Assembly (NCBI GenBank): GCA_032622095.1
Contig: CP136064.1
Coordinates: 36,942,426-37,006,425, forward strand
DNA from: Siphonodentalium dalli
Lineage: Eukaryota; Mollusca; Scaphopoda; Gadilida; Siphonodentaliidae
Direction: 5' to 3'
DNA length: 64,000 nt
The notes beneath the pieces are model-generated. The model was not told the DNA's origin, searched no databases, and saw only the letters and a list, made by a program, of their open reading frames with translations. Shown here in pieces: positions 38,101-52,400 of this stretch (the first letter of the stretch is position 1; each line of letters begins with the position of its first letter). Made by a program: the position numbers and the translations under genes.

Positions 38101-41100
38101 AAATGCTGAGGCGCCATGATGTGTGTCATTATTCGAGTTAGGAGAGAGGACAAACCAACCGTTATAAATGTTGAGGCGCCATGATGTGTGTTATTATTCG
38201 AGTTAGGAGAGGGGACAGTCCAACAGTGATAAATGTTGAGGCGCCATGATGTGTGTTATTATTCGAGTTAGGAGAGGGACAGTCCAACAGTGATAAATGC
38301 TGAGGCGCCATGATGTGTGTTATTATTCGAGTTAGGAGATGGGACAGTCCAACAGTTATAAATGCTGAGGCGCCATGGTGTGTGTTATTATTCGAGTTAG
38401 GAGAGGGGACAGTCCAACAGTTATAAATGCTGAGGCGCCATGGTGTGTGTTATTATTCGAGTTAGGAGAGGGGACAGTCCAACAGTTATAAATGCTGAGG
38501 CGCCATGGTGTGTGTTATTATTCGAGTTAGGAGAGGGGACAGTCCAACCGTTATAAATGCTGAGGCGCCATGATGTGTGTCATTATTCGAGTTAGGAGAG
38601 AGGACAAACCAACCGTTATAAATGTTGAGGCGCCATGATGTGTGTCATTATTCGAGTTAGGAGAGGGGACAAACCAACCGTTATAAATGTTGAGGCGCCA
38701 TGGTGTGTGTTATTATTCGAGTTAGGAGAGGGGACAGTCCAACAGTTATAAATGCTGAGGCGCCATGGTGTGTGTTATTATTCGAGTTAGGAGAGAGGAC
38801 AAACCAACAGTTATAAATGCTGAGGCGCCATGGTGTGTGTTATTATTCGAGTTAGGAGAGGGGACAGTCCAACAGTTATAAATGCTGAGGCGCCATGATG
38901 TGTGTTATTATTCGAGTTAGGAGAGAGGACAAACCAACAGTTACAAATGCTGAGGCGCCATGATGTGTGTTATTATTCGAGTTAGGAGAGGGGACAGTCC
39001 AACAGTTATAAATTCTGAGGCGCCATGATGTGTGTTATTATTCGAGTTAGGAGAGGGGACAGTCCAACAGTTATAAATCCTGAGGCGCCATGGTGTGTGT
39101 TATTATTCGAGTTAGGAGAGGGGACAATCCAACAGTTATAAATGCTGAGGCGCCATGATGTGTGTTATTATTCGAGTTAGGAGAGGGGACAAACCAACAG
39201 TTATAAATGCTGAGGCGCCATGGTGTGTGTTATTATTCGAGTTAGGAGTGGGGACAATCCAACAGTTATAAATGCTGAGGCGCCATGATGTGTGTTATTA
39301 TTCGAGTTAGGAGAGGGGACAGTCCAACAGTTATAAATGCTGAGGCCCCATGGTGTGTGTTATTATTCGAGTTAGGAGAGGGGACAGTCCAACAGTTATA
39401 AATGCTGAGGCGCCATGATGTGTGTTATTATTCGAGTTAGGAGAGGGGACAAACCAACCGTTATAAATGCTGAGGCGCCATGATGTGTGTTATTATTCGA
39501 GTTAGGAGAGAGGACAAACCAACCGTTATAAATGCTGAGGCGCCATGGTGTGTGTTATTATTCGAGTTAGGAGAGGGGACAAACCAACCGTTATAAATGC
39601 TGAGGCGCCATGGTGTGTGTTATTATTCGAGTTAGGAGAGGGGACAGTCCAACAGTTATAAATGCTGAGGCGCCATGGTGTGTGTTATTATTCGAGTTAG
39701 GAGAGGGGATAGTCCAACAGTTATAAATGCTGAGGCGCCATGATGTGTGTTATTATTCGAGTTAGGAGAGGGGACAGTCCAACAGTTATAAATGCTGAGG
39801 CGCCATGATGTGTGTTATTATTCGAGTTAGGAGAGAGGACAAACCAACAGTTATAAATGCTGAGGCGCCATGGTGTGTGTTATTATTCGAGTTAGGTGAG
39901 AGGACAAACCAACAGTTATAAATGCTGAGGCGCCATGGTGTGTGTTATTATTCGAGTTAGGAGAGGGGACAAACCAACAGTTATAAATGCTGAGGCGCCA
40001 TGATGTGTGTTATTATTCGAGTTAGGAGAGGGGACAGTCCAACAGTTATAAATGCTCAGGCGCCATGATGTGTGTTATTATTCGAGTTAGGAGAGGGGAC
40101 AGTCCAACAGTTATAAATGCTGAGGCGCCATGATGTGTGTTATTATTCGAGTTAGGAGAGGGGACAGTCCAACAGTGATAAATGCTGAGGCGCCATGGTG
40201 TGTGTTATTATTCGAGTTAGGAGAGGGGACAGTCCAACAGTTATACATGCTGAGGCGCCATGATGTGTGTTATTATTCGAGTTAGGAGAGGGGACAAACC
40301 AACCGTTATAAATGTTGAGGCGCCATGGTGTGTGTTATTATTCGACACAGTTATTACACGTTATAAATGCTGAGGCGCCATGATGTGTGTTATTATTCGA
40401 GTTAGGAGAGGGGACAAACCAACCGTTATAAATGCTGAGGCGCCATGATGTGTGTTATTATTCGAGTTAGGAGAGGGGACAAACCAACCGTTATAAATGC
40501 TGAGGCGCCATGATGTGTGTTATTATTCGAGTTAGGAGAGAGGACAGTCCAACAGTTATAAATGCTGAGGCGCCATGGTGTGTGTTATTATTCGAGTTAG
40601 GAGAGGGGACAGTCCAACAGTTATAAATGCTGAGGCGCCATGATGTGTGTTATTATTCGAGTTAGGAGAGGGGACAGTCCAACAGTTATAAATGCTGAGG
40701 CGCCATGATGTGTGTTATTATTCGAGTTAGGAGAGAGGACAAACCAACTGTTATAAATGCTGAGGCGCCATGGTGTGTGTTATTATTCGAGTTAGGAGAT
40801 GGGACAGTCCAACAGTTATAAATGCTGAGGCGCCATGATGTGTGTTATTATTGGAGTTAGGAGAGGGGACAAACCAACAGTTATAAATGCTGAGGCGCCA
40901 TGATGTGTGTTATTATTCGAGTTAGGAGAGGGGACAGTCCAACAGTTATAAATGCTGAGGCGCCATGATGTGTGTTATTATTCGAGTTAGGAGAGGGGAC
41001 AGTCCAACAGTTATAAATGCTGAGGCGCCATGATGTGTGTTATTATTCGAGTTAGGAGAGGGGACAGTCCAACAGTGATAAATGCTGAGGCGCCATGGTG

Positions 41101-41427
41101 TGTGTTATTATTCGAGTTAGGAGAGGGGACAGTCCAACAGTTATAAATGCTGAGGCGCCATGATGTGTGTTATTATTCGAGTTAGGAGAGGGGACAAACC
41201 AACCGTTATAAATGTTGAGGCGCCATGGTGTGTGTTATTATTCGACACAGTTATTACACGTTATAAATGCTTAGGCGCCATGATGTGTGTTATTATTCGA
41301 GTTAGGAGTGCGGACAAACCAACCGTTATAAATGCTGAGGCGCCATGATGTGTGTTATTATTCGAGTTAGGAGAGGGGACAAACCAACCGTTATAAATGT
41401 TGAGGCGCCATGGAGTGTGTTATTATT

Positions 41428-42490
41428 GGGCACACCAATTACACAACGCATTACAAAGTAACGTCGTTTATAAAAAAAAAAGTCCCAAGGCCGCCACAGT
41501 GAGTTCATCCGAAATTATATAGCAAGTATGTATAACAACTATCGCCAACAAGTACATGATTAAAATAGATTGAATTTGTTCTTATTTTCATTATTAATAA
41601 CTCTCCCATAATGACAATTGTTGTAAAAATTATTCAAGAGGATTCGTCAACGAGTTATTTGTAACTGATGATGATATCGGTGAAATTCTGATTTTAACAT
41701 ATTACACCTCTTTTTAACACTACATATGCATACACTATTTCTTGACCTGCTCCTACAACACACATGTATACTATTAAATTCATAATTAAACACTTTGGCT
41801 AATATGAACATAAGCTAGCTTAATTAACGAACCAAAGCGGAACAACATGGGTGCCCGTTTGGTGGGGTGGGGCGATTAACTATTCATGTGGTCATTCAAC
41901 CAGTAAAACTGATGTTGTGACATGGCATAGCGGCTGAAATGACGATAAACCTTTATCAACCGACCAACATGGATGTTCCTGTGGCTTCAATCTCACATGA
42001 TTGAATCATTTTGTAACTGGTACCTCAAGTTCATAAAGTTAGAAATATTCTAAATGTGGCCATTTGTTGGTCTACTTACAACAGATTTTCCACTGAATAC
42101 CAAAGTTAGGGGGGGTCAGAATCAGTTACTTCTCCTTTAAAAAACATTATTTCTATCCTTTCCCGTCTGATCGATACCCCTCCCTCACTTATTGGGGAAG
42201 GGGCATGTCGCCAAAGAGGAGACGACTTCATATAAGCCCTCGGGCTTGTTGTCTGATCCTCATTTCCATACATTATCTCTTATATGTTGTATATTTATGT
42301 CATTTGTGTATTATGTGTATTATGTTTGGATTTGGAAATAAAAATATGTTTGCACTAAAAAACAGAAGCTGAGAAACTGGTGTGAATTAAACTGTGACGG
42401 GGTCTCAAGCATGTCTACCCCTGCACATCAGAAAAATGCCATTAACCTTATCATGACTAGAGCTCAATGACATTTTGCGAAAAACTTGGT
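41428..42490. other. Unique AT-rich DNA
   Basis: Flank of the 65-bp array. No gene recognised. Contains a poly-A run at about 41473-41482 and no recognisable RNA gene. Confidence 0.5.
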
Positions 42491-42567
42491 CCAATGCACA
42501 CTTATATATATGGGAGTCTCCCATTGGGAGCCTCGCGTATATAAGAAAAGACATTGGCCTAACAAAA
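42491..42567. mobile_element. Relic of the palindromic-terminus element
   Basis: Starts CCAATGCACACTTATATATA and ends GCCTCGCGTATATAAGAAAA then GACATTGGCCTAACAA. This is a diverged copy of one arm of the element at 22946-23324, including the CCTAACAA that follows the palindrome there. The second arm is not obvious, although TTATATGCGAGGCTCACC at about 42598 may be part of it. Confidence 0.75.
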
Positions 42568-45500
42568 TTTGCCTTAACATTGTAAACCAGTGAACTTTTA
42601 TATGCGAGGCTCACCATGAGAGACATGCATATATTTATACATGTATACGAGTGTGCACAGGCACATTATCTTTAATGCTGCACCAATATGAAAGGGTTAA
42701 ATGGCAAAAGTAGCTTGAGGATGGATGTGATCCATCATATCGCAGGTCAATTCAACCAGTCCCACACGATTTCATGTTCAAGTGCTTGTGTACTAATTTA
42801 TAGCACAAACCCATACCGGTATTTCAGTCGCCAGTTGATAGAAATACATGATTTTCAAATTTGTCAATAATTCATAATTTCACTCACCTTGCAGTGTGTA
42901 GACTACAGTGACTAGTGTTGTTATATATTCTGTCATATTTTCACAATAAAAGGTAAACTACCGCCAGGAATGAAATCAAATTGCAATTCAATATTCATAA
43001 TTCTCATTTGCAGTAGCAGTAATTGAAATACATACAACTGATAAGATATCACTTTAGGCAAATGCTTTAGAATTTCTACAGCAAGTCAGAAGTGTTGAAA
43101 ATGAGTTAATGAAAATCATGAATAATGATTAACATGTACATGTACTCTTGTCGGATTTAAAGGCATGCTACACATGTATCAAAAATATTTCTGTCATTTG
43201 TTCAGTATAATGGCGGCATGATTGATATTTCTTGTACTATAGTGGAATATAAGACAGCTAGGGAACGCTCAATGCTGCCTATATTTAGAGCGAAAATAAA
43301 GTAATAATGGGGCACTTCTCTCAGTCTAACACAAGGTCATAACTCTGGCAAAGGGCATAGTTTATGCTGAAGACTGGTATCACTATTAAACAAATAACAT
43401 TTACATTTTTTGTATAATAACATCAGACCATCTGTAGAGTGATGATCTAGTCTACATGTGATGTGAATTGTTGAAACTGTTTTTTTTAAATTAGATACAA
43501 TAACTTTCTTTATCTACACATTGGCATAAGAGACATCAGAAAATAATATAGCCATAGTGTATTAATAGCTACAGTAGTCCAAAGGCATGGGATGGAATTG
43601 ATGATTTGGGTTTAATGTCGCTCAAAACAAATTTACCAGTACACAACACAATACATGTATTTTGTTCCGATTTAAATAAAATTTGATGTGCTGACTCGGG
43701 TACCCTTCGCAGAGTTATAATGGTGTTAGTTTTTAAAATTTTGTTAACTTTGGAAAAAAAATTTGTTTAATTATTTAAACAAAATATATATATTTTTTAT
43801 TTATTTATTGATTGATTATTTTTAACATTTAACCAACCATTTTCAGACACAACCCCCACTTGTTGATGAAAATCCACAAATCAGGTTCCAGCTATCTAGG
43901 TCACTTGTACCAATGTTAATCATATTTCCCAAACATGAAATGACACACTCTATGATTTCCAGGCTTCAATTTAAAGATGAATTATCTGTTCCCACAACAA
44001 GTATATAGTTTCCTCGGTATAACATAAGAGAAATGAATCAAAAACACCTACCTGGGAACACTACTATCAATTAATATTGATTTCCTTATATAATGTGACT
44101 ATCAAGTTGCCCTGTAGGACATATATTTGTCACTATTTTTAGAAATAGTTATTGCTCAGAACAAACACGAGCTGTAAACTGTTTAAATATAATCAATATT
44201 AAGTATGCATCATCCGATTAGATGCCCCTCAATAAAGCTCAATTACTATATATTTGGAGTTATTACATATTCATTTTTTAAATCTATTATTTTTCACCAT
44301 CGAGACTTAATAGTGGCCTGGGAAAAAGTCAACGGGCCAATGGTCTTGGACCAAATTGCGGATGAAGATGATAACTCTAAAATCAAGTAGCTTTGTGTTG
44401 ATAATGAGGCAAAATTTTCATTGAACAACATGTTGATAAATAACACATTTTGAGCAATTTTATACTATAATTGACATTATTTTTGAGCAATTAATCGATT
44501 CTGATAACTGAAGCAGCATTTAAAAATATGTTGTTGTTGGAACCTGAATATATGGGGTCCATTGAATCACATTGAGAACTTGCACGCTAAATTATACATG
44601 AAATGCTTTATATAATTATTATACAATTAAGTAAAATAAATAATCACTCCAAAGATTAAAAAACATGTAAGTATAGTTAGTATACATACTGTCAATGCGG
44701 TGAACGTTATTGCACCAATTTGTTGGGGCTCAAGTTCCGTGAAATATTACATGAGTGGCCAGTGTCAAGTTGCATCTTGCAGCATAACACTTTAACATAA
44801 CAGATAAGTGCACAATTGTTTGCATACCCCAAGTGCATGTGTGGTTTGGTTTTGTATTTACTACACACCAATATTCAATAAAATAATAATATTTGTCCAC
44901 TATCTAGGCAAGTTTGTTATATATTGAACATGGCAAGAAATTAAATTAATTCTCTGGTACTGGATAGGCTGTCATGCATGATGTCAAATATGTTGCGAGT
45001 CTCAATGACATCAGGATTGCACTATCGTGGACAAGCTGAAAAAATTATACCAACAATGTAACTGAATTTACGAAATAGACCAAAATATCGCAGCTGTTTA
45101 ATTAGAAGTGAAATAAAATAAACTAAAGCTTTATTCCACACCTATTGTATTCAACCAAATCTCACCATTGAATACCTATTATTGTATGCCTCTTGTGGAA
45201 TACAAGCCAGAACTATTTTTGTTGACGTCGCCAAAAAAGATGACATACGGGTACATTTAGTATGTCAACAATCAGCTAATATTAAAATAAACATATCAAC
45301 TGAACATCCATGAGTATATGATTCATAATCGATTCAACATCAGCAGAGAATATATCTATCTAATATCTCGGTTGAGATTTGCAGTGCAAAAATCAGTGTT
45401 CCGTAAGAAGCATGCATCCATGACATGGCCATAGAGATGTAACTACCCCCTCATTATGAGATCAGTCTGGATGTTTTACTTTGAACAGGATCCTGTTCAA

Positions 45501-47585
45501 CCTCCGTCTAAGAGATTAATGGATTACATTACTGTGATCAACGACAATAACTCGTGAATATCAACATTCAGTATTACTATGAGCCCCTTAAATTGATATT
45601 AAGCTGACGTCATTTGTCATTTCATATTTCATTCTGTGTATTAACAAGTATTAATAATAGGAATGAAATCCCATACTGAATCAGACATGTCACATATTCA
45701 CATCTATTTCGAGAAACATTGATGTCCGACATGAAGTCAGGTAATATATTACATTTTGGTGGCTGAACACTGGTTCTGAGAATGCGCACATATATGGGTA
45801 GACATGATGGATATCCTCATTTAGTCTATACTTACCCAAGTTACTGTCCTCTTATTTATTACTTTATCTAATTTCCTGACATAGAACATAGCCATTTTTG
45901 GGGAGCTGATGCAAAATTAACAACAATTTACTACAAAACTTATAAACTTCTGAATTATATATGGGGAATGGTTGTATGCGATAGATCATTTTTCCAGACT
46001 CACAACACTGCATTTCGTCGCTATTAAATCGCTACCAGTCACCAAACTCAGATATATTATATTTGATCGTGAAGTGTGTGCAGTATTCGATTCGTTATCT
46101 GATTTCATTATATTTGAATATTGGCAGGAGGCTAATTAATCCACCAAAATCAAATTCAAATCCTAAAAGTGTCACACATACGATATGGATATAATAATCT
46201 TTTTTATATATGGGTGACCTGTTTTTTTGTTCTGAAGAATCGTATCATGCTTTTAATAGATGTATCGCAATGTCCTTATTCCCACATTTTTATTTATTTT
46301 GTCGTAAACATTTACAGTTCCTTAGTGGCTGTGATTGGTAGACCTAGCATTCAACACCAGAAAATAGCATCCAACTGAAGCTAAAGGATAAATTCAATTG
46401 CTTCAGTGTGACTAATCACTATATTGGCATGGAATGGTATGCTATAAAAATCATATATGTATTGTAGCAGGGATGTATCAAATGTATAGCATGACGATAT
46501 ATAGACTGTACATGTAGGTTGCAATACATGTGAGTCAGATCATGTAGCCCCAATGCCCCTCAAAATTAAAATATTAGATGGAATGGAAAGTAACTTCGTT
46601 ATATTTATACTCACAGACACAGACTGCCAATCTCTGCCATTGCCACAAATTTCAGAATTATTGGCAAAGTTGTTTTGCAGCAATTACAGATGATCACACC
46701 ACTCATTCTATGGCATAGCTGAGATTATAAGCAACAATCTTCCTTCTATTTCTGTGTCAGATCAACAATGGTCTGTGGAACAAAAAAATTAGTAAACACT
46801 TATTTAATATAATGTTGTTTTCATTAGTAATAGCTATTACCCAGACTAGTTAGTTACTTAAAATAGTATACATACACCTGAAATCTGAAAATTGTTAAAT
46901 TTGCCACAGCAATAATTCCCAGGGCTATAAAATCACATATGTAATTGACCAACATCCATCAGGGACGTGGCTGGAGGGTCTCCATTGGGGAGGCTTCCAC
47001 CTTGAACTTGAAATGTATAAATCCACCCCCATACCCACCTCCTAAAATATCCAACACATGTTGTATTATATCAAGAATGAATTCACCAAATCCTGTCAAT
47101 TTTTTTTCAAGTCGGTTAAAATTGTGAATTGGAACAGAAGTGCTAGTAAGAATGTCTGCTGAACAGTCTCTTTAACGACAATAATGATCTTATCTTTGCC
47201 ATTTTTTGTCGCAAGCAACCATAGCGACTCAACCCAAATGTTGAGTTATGTTCTGCATAAAACGGGAAAAAGAAGATAAAATATAAAGAGTATTCCCTGT
47301 ATATCAGCCTTGGGAGCAAGTAAAGTGCACTCATTATAATGCCTCATCCAGACTTAACAAAGGAAATTATTCAGTACAGAAACAGTGTATCCACCATACA
47401 AGAGTTGTTCGGACCAAGAGTTGTTCGGATGCAGGCCTCAGCCCTGTAGTTATGCACCCATATGACCGATTCAGGGTTTCCGCTAGGGTTTAAATTTGAG
47501 GTCCCTAGAACCTTGAAATGGTTTTGGCCTGGTGTATGTAAATTTTGAAATTCCATGAGTAAATAAAACATATTTCCTTGCAACA
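42568..47585. other. About 5 kb of unique AT-rich DNA, no gene recognised
   Basis: The longest gene-poor, array-free stretch. Open frames such as 42688-42870, 44205-44390 and 46169-46378 are short and match no domain I know. Poly-T and poly-A runs are present (43480, 43757, 43789). It may hold introns or intergenic sequence of a gene outside the window, but no exon is identifiable. Confidence 0.5.
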
Positions 47586-48070
47586 AACAATGGTGGTTGA
47601 TGTCTGTCAAAGTTTAGCAGAAAACTATTCATATAAAACAACTGAGAAAAACTCCAGACAAAATTGTGTCGACAATTGAAAAGAAGGCCAATAACTCTGC
47701 GAAAATAAGTCTGACCGACTTTAAAATCACAAGTGCACAGATTCGCATGGTAATGAATATCTGTGCCAAGTTATTAAAAAATTAAACAAAAAATGTAGGT
47801 CGTATAAAAGCTCGGACAAAGGTATAGATGTACCCTTGTATTGAACATTTTCTAAGTCGAAGGGGGGGGGGGGCAACTCCATAAAAAAATGTCGGACAGA
47901 CCTCATAATAGCAGGTGCACGGTTATCATTGTGGTTGATGTCTGTGTCAATTTTCACGGAAAATGATTAAAAATGACTGAGAAAATGTTTGGGTCCATGG
48001 GCAGATGGACAGACGGATGGCTAAGCTGTTTCCAGTAAACGCACTACAACTTGCGGGGGCATTATGGTTA
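47586..48070. repeat. Interspersed repeat with internal duplication, mollusc-style
   Basis: Contains GGCCAATAACTCTGC, CAAGTGCACAGATTCGCATG and GGCAGATGGACAGACGGATG, phrases I associate with abundant dispersed repeats in bivalve genomes (from memory). An internal block beginning TGGTTGATGTCTGT occurs at about 47592 and 47932, followed in both by AAAA...ACTGAGAAAA. A run of 12 G lies at 47862-47873. No coding capacity. Confidence 0.6.
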
Positions 48071-49493
48071 CAATTCGACAAATGGACCTATTTTGACAAT
48101 TAAACCATGTAGCACAGGTCTGAATTTTTTGTTTTATGCTGAGTCAACTAAATTAAGATATATTTGATATCACTACTTCAGGATTCCAAAATTGGTATTC
48201 AGAACTCAAAGCGTTCTCAGGAGCCCCAAAACATCCTGTGTTACAGACTCCCAAATATACTGCCCAGAAAATGAAGTTTGGCTTGAATAGTCTAGTAAAA
48301 TTACAGAACAGATTTCTAAAACCCACAATGTTGAATCATATGGTAATAGGCAATATATCTTGTTAGATATCTTTTACATAAAATCATGACAAATCAAAGT
48401 TTAACAAAGAAGAAGTATATTGACATGTGCAGCTGACATGTGATTGAATTTTGACAAGCAATGATTTGTACTTTCATTTTCAGCAGATGGGAGACAGGTT
48501 CCAAACAGACTATATTATAGTCCGTTTTGTCTGTGACACAGTTGTTGGACATTTGTGTCAAAAACCCCGAAAAAATAAATATTTCCACTTCGACTTATAA
48601 TACTATCGACAGTATATATAGAGGAGATTTGTTTTACAGGGGTTTATGACACATATTTCCAACAACTGTGGTCTGTGATAACTCGTTCAACTTCTATAAA
48701 GGTGGAAACAAACCACTAATTTTGATTTTCGATGATTTGTGCATATTTCATTAATTGCGAAACTAGGTGTTGTCAGAAAGTGGAAGTGAAATAATATTAT
48801 CTACTTAGTGAACTTTCAGACGAGTCAGACGACCACAATTCAATCGTAGGTGGAAAAATTTCCATTGTAGGAAGTAATCGGTAGTTGGACTGCACATGCT
48901 CAAGTAAAAAAATAATATCAGGCTCTGTTTGATTCAGATTTATAATCGTGTCGTATCCACTTGCGACGTAATCGCAGTCATGTGCAGGAAAGATCGCAGA
49001 GTAGTCAATCACATGCTTTACAAACAACCCACAATATCAATGTCATCATGTACGACGACATCGCAATCATGTGAACAATCTATCTACGATCTTGTCGGGC
49101 CCCCATTCTTCCACCTAAGCCCGCCGCGCATGCTGAGATATTTGTTGCACGATATTTGTCACAGACCCAAGGTTGCGACGTACACGTGTAAGATCACTTA
49201 CATCAGTGTGCGCACACGATACGATTTTAGTCGTGCGACTTCTGTTTTTATTGCCTACGGTAGACCACCACACACGAGGCGATCGGATCGTACAATCTGG
49301 TTGTTTACTTTCCCGTGAATGCAATGGGTTATCGTATTATTGTGGTATGTAGGCTATATGTTTTGGTCTATATTTGTATCTATCACACTGACGCAGATAT
49401 TAAATACCCGTACTAATTTCCCATAAATTAACTACGGTGACATCGGCTACTTATTCCCAGTTCCTTATTTCTTATTCGGAAACATTATATATT
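48071..49493. other. Unique DNA before the 143-bp array
   Basis: No gene recognised. An open frame at 48929-49318 (129 codons) contains repeated ATCGCA and CATGTG-type phrases on a GC-richer background, which looks like a decayed mobile element rather than a gene. The opposite strand is equally open over part of it. Confidence 0.45.
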
Positions 49494-52400
49494 GACCAAA
49501 TAAACGGTGCGGTAGGGTGGCCCACCCCAAAATTAGATATAAAAACCGAAAACCGCACCCCTCTATCCCATACGGTTGCCACAGTAGGTGGCCAAAGTGG
49601 CAACCATAGCCGTTTTGGTATTTATGAACCGATTTTGACCAAATAAAAGGTGCCGTAGGGTGGCCCACCCCAAAATTAGATATAAAAATCGAAAACCGCA
49701 CCCTCTATCCCATACGGTTGCCACAGTAGGTGGCCACAGTGGCAACCATAGCCGTTTTGGTATTTATGAACCGATTTTGACCAAATAAACGGTGCGGTAG
49801 GGTGGCCCATCCCAAAATTAGATATAAAATCCGAAAACCGCATCCCTCTATCCCATACGGTTGCCACAGTAGGTGGCCAAAGTGGCAACCATAGCCGTTT
49901 TGGTATTTATGAACCGATATCGACCAAATAAACGATACGGTAGGGTGGCCCATCCCACAATTAGATATAAAAACCGAAAACCGCATCCCTCTATTCCATA
50001 CGGTTGCCACAGTAGGTGGCCAAAGTGGCAACCATAGCCGTTTTGGTATTTATGAACCGATTTCGACCAAATAAACGGTGCGGTAGGGTGGCCCACCCCA
50101 AAATTAGATATAAAAACCGAAAACCGCACCCCTATATCGCATACGGTTGCCACAGTAGGTGGCCAAAGTGGCAACCATAGCCGTTTTGGTATTTATGAAC
50201 CGATTTTGACCAAATAAACGGTGCGGTAGGGTGGTCCACCCCAAAGTTAGATATAAAAACCGAAAACCGCACCCTCTATCCCATACGGTTGCCACAGTAG
50301 GTGGCCAAAGTGGCAACCATAGCCGTTTTGGTATTTATGAACCGAATTTGACCAAATAAAAGGTGCCGTAGAGTGGCCCACCCCAAAATTAGATATAAAA
50401 ACCGAAAATCGCATCCCTCTATCCCATACGGTTGCCACAGTAGGTGGCCAAAGTGGCAACCATAGCCGTTTTGGTATTTATGAACCGATTTTGACCAAAT
50501 AAACGGTGCTGTAGGGTGGCCCACCCCAAAATTAGATATAAAAACCGAAAACCGCACCACTCTATCCCATACGGTTTCCACAGTAAGTGGCCAAAGTGGC
50601 AACCATAGCCGTTTTGGTATTTATGAACCGATTTTGACAAAATAAAAGATACTGTAGGGTGGCCCACCCCAAAATTAGATATAAAAACCGAAAATCGCAC
50701 CCTCTACCCATACAATTGACACAGTAGGTGGCCAAAATGGCAACCATAGCCGTTTTGGTATTTATGAACCGATTTTGACCAAATAAACGGTGCGGTAGGG
50801 TGGCCCACCCCAAAATTAGATATAAAAACCGAAAACCGCATCCCTCTATCCCATACGGTTGCCACAGTAGGTGGCCAAAGTGGCAACCATAGCCGTTTTG
50901 GTATTTATGAACCGATTTCGACCAAATAAACGATACGGTAGGATGGCCCACCCCAAAATTAGAAATAAAAACCGAAAACCGCACCCCTCTATCCCATACG
51001 GTTGCCACAGTAGGTGGCCAAACTGGCAACCATAGCCGTTTTGGTATTTATGAACAGATTTTGACCAAATAAACGGTGCGGTAGGGTGGCCCACCCCAAA
51101 ATTAGATATAAAAACCGAAAATCGCATCCCTCTATCCCATACGGTTGCCACAGTAGGTGGCCAAAGTGGCAACCATAGCCGTTTTGGTATTTATGAACCG
51201 ATTTTGACCAAATAAACGGTGCTGTAGGGTGGCCCACCCCAAAATTAGATATAAAAACCGAAAACCGCACCCCTCTATCCCATACGGTTTCCACAGTAAG
51301 TGGCCAAAGTGGCAACCATAGCCGTTTTGGTATTTATGAACCGATTTTGACAAAATAAATGATACGGTAGGGTGGCCCACCCCAAAATTAGATATAAAAA
51401 CCGAAAATCGCACCCTCTACCCATACAATTGACACAGTAGGTGGCCAAAATGGCAACCATAGCCGTTTTGGTATTTATGAACCGATTTTGACCAAATAAA
51501 CGGTTCGGCAGGGTTGCCCACCCCAAAATTAGATATAAAAACCGAAAACCGCATCCCTCTATCCCATACGGTTGCCACAGTAGGTGGTCAAAGTGGCAAC
51601 CATAGCCGTTTTGGTATTTATGAACCGAATTTGACCAAATAAAAGGTGCCGTAGGGTGGCCCACCCCAAAATTAGATATACAAACCGAAAATCGCATCCC
51701 TCTATCCCATACGGTTGCCACAGTAGGTGGCCAAAGTGGCAACCATAGCCGTTTTGGTATTTATGAACCGATTTTGACAAAATAAATGATACGGTAGGGT
51801 GGCCCACCCCAAAATTAGAAATAAAAACCGAAAACCGCATCCTCTATCCCATACGGTTTCCACAGTAAGTGGCCAAAGTGGCAACCATACTCGTTTTGGT
51901 ATTTATGAACCGATTTTGACAAAATAAAAGATACTGTAGGGTGGCCCACCCCAAAATTAGATATAAAAACCGAAAATCGCACCCTCTACCCATACAATTG
52001 ACACAGTAGGTGGCCAAAATGGCAACCATAGCCGTTTTGGTATTTATGAACCGATTTTGACCAAATAAACGGTGCGGTAGGGTGGCCCACCCCAAAATTA
52101 GATATAAAAACCGAAAACCGCATCCCTCTATCCCATACGGTTGCCACAGTAGGTGGCCAAAGTGGCAACCATAGCCGTTTTGGTATTTATGAACCGATTT
52201 CGACCAAATAAACGATACGGTAGGGTGGCCCACCCCAAAATTAGAAATAAAAACCGAAAACCGCACCCCTCTATCCCATACGGTTGCCACAGTAGGTGGC
52301 CAAACTGGCAACCATAGCCGTTTTGGTATTTATGAACAGATTTTGACCAAATAAACGGTGCGGTAGGGTGGCCCACCCCAAAATTAGATATAAAAACCGA

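Larger units (their letters stand above)
27836..41427. repeat. 65-bp satellite array with 55-bp and 37-bp variant units
   Basis: About 13.6 kb and roughly 210 units. All units share TAAATGCTGAGGCGCCATGG (or ...CATGA) followed by TGTGTGTTATTATTCGA. Three lead-ins occur: GAGTTAGGAGAGGGGACA then GTCCAACAGTTA or AACCAAC (65 bp), GACACAGTTATTACACGTTA (55 bp), and a direct TTCGATAAATGC fusion (37 bp). 55-bp units are scattered through 28.8-36.3 kb, cluster most densely between about 30.0 and 36.3 kb, and are rare after that. Every unit carries a GGCGCC palindrome. The array ends in a degraded unit at TTATTATTGGGCACACC. Short open frames beginning MMCVIIRVRRGD come from runs of 65+65+55-bp units and are not genes. 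Confidence 0.97.

Noticed and set aside
27836-41427. Possible CRISPR-like array or telomeric repeat (GTTAGGAGAGGGG)
   Set aside because: There are no unique spacers: variable parts are shared among units. The G-rich phrase is part of a 65-bp unit and is not a tandem TTAGGG repeat. The sequence is eukaryotic in character.
48929-49318. 129-codon plus-strand open frame that could be a gene
   Set aside because: No recognisable domain, low-complexity repeated phrases, partly open on the other strand, and located beside a satellite. More like a decayed mobile element.
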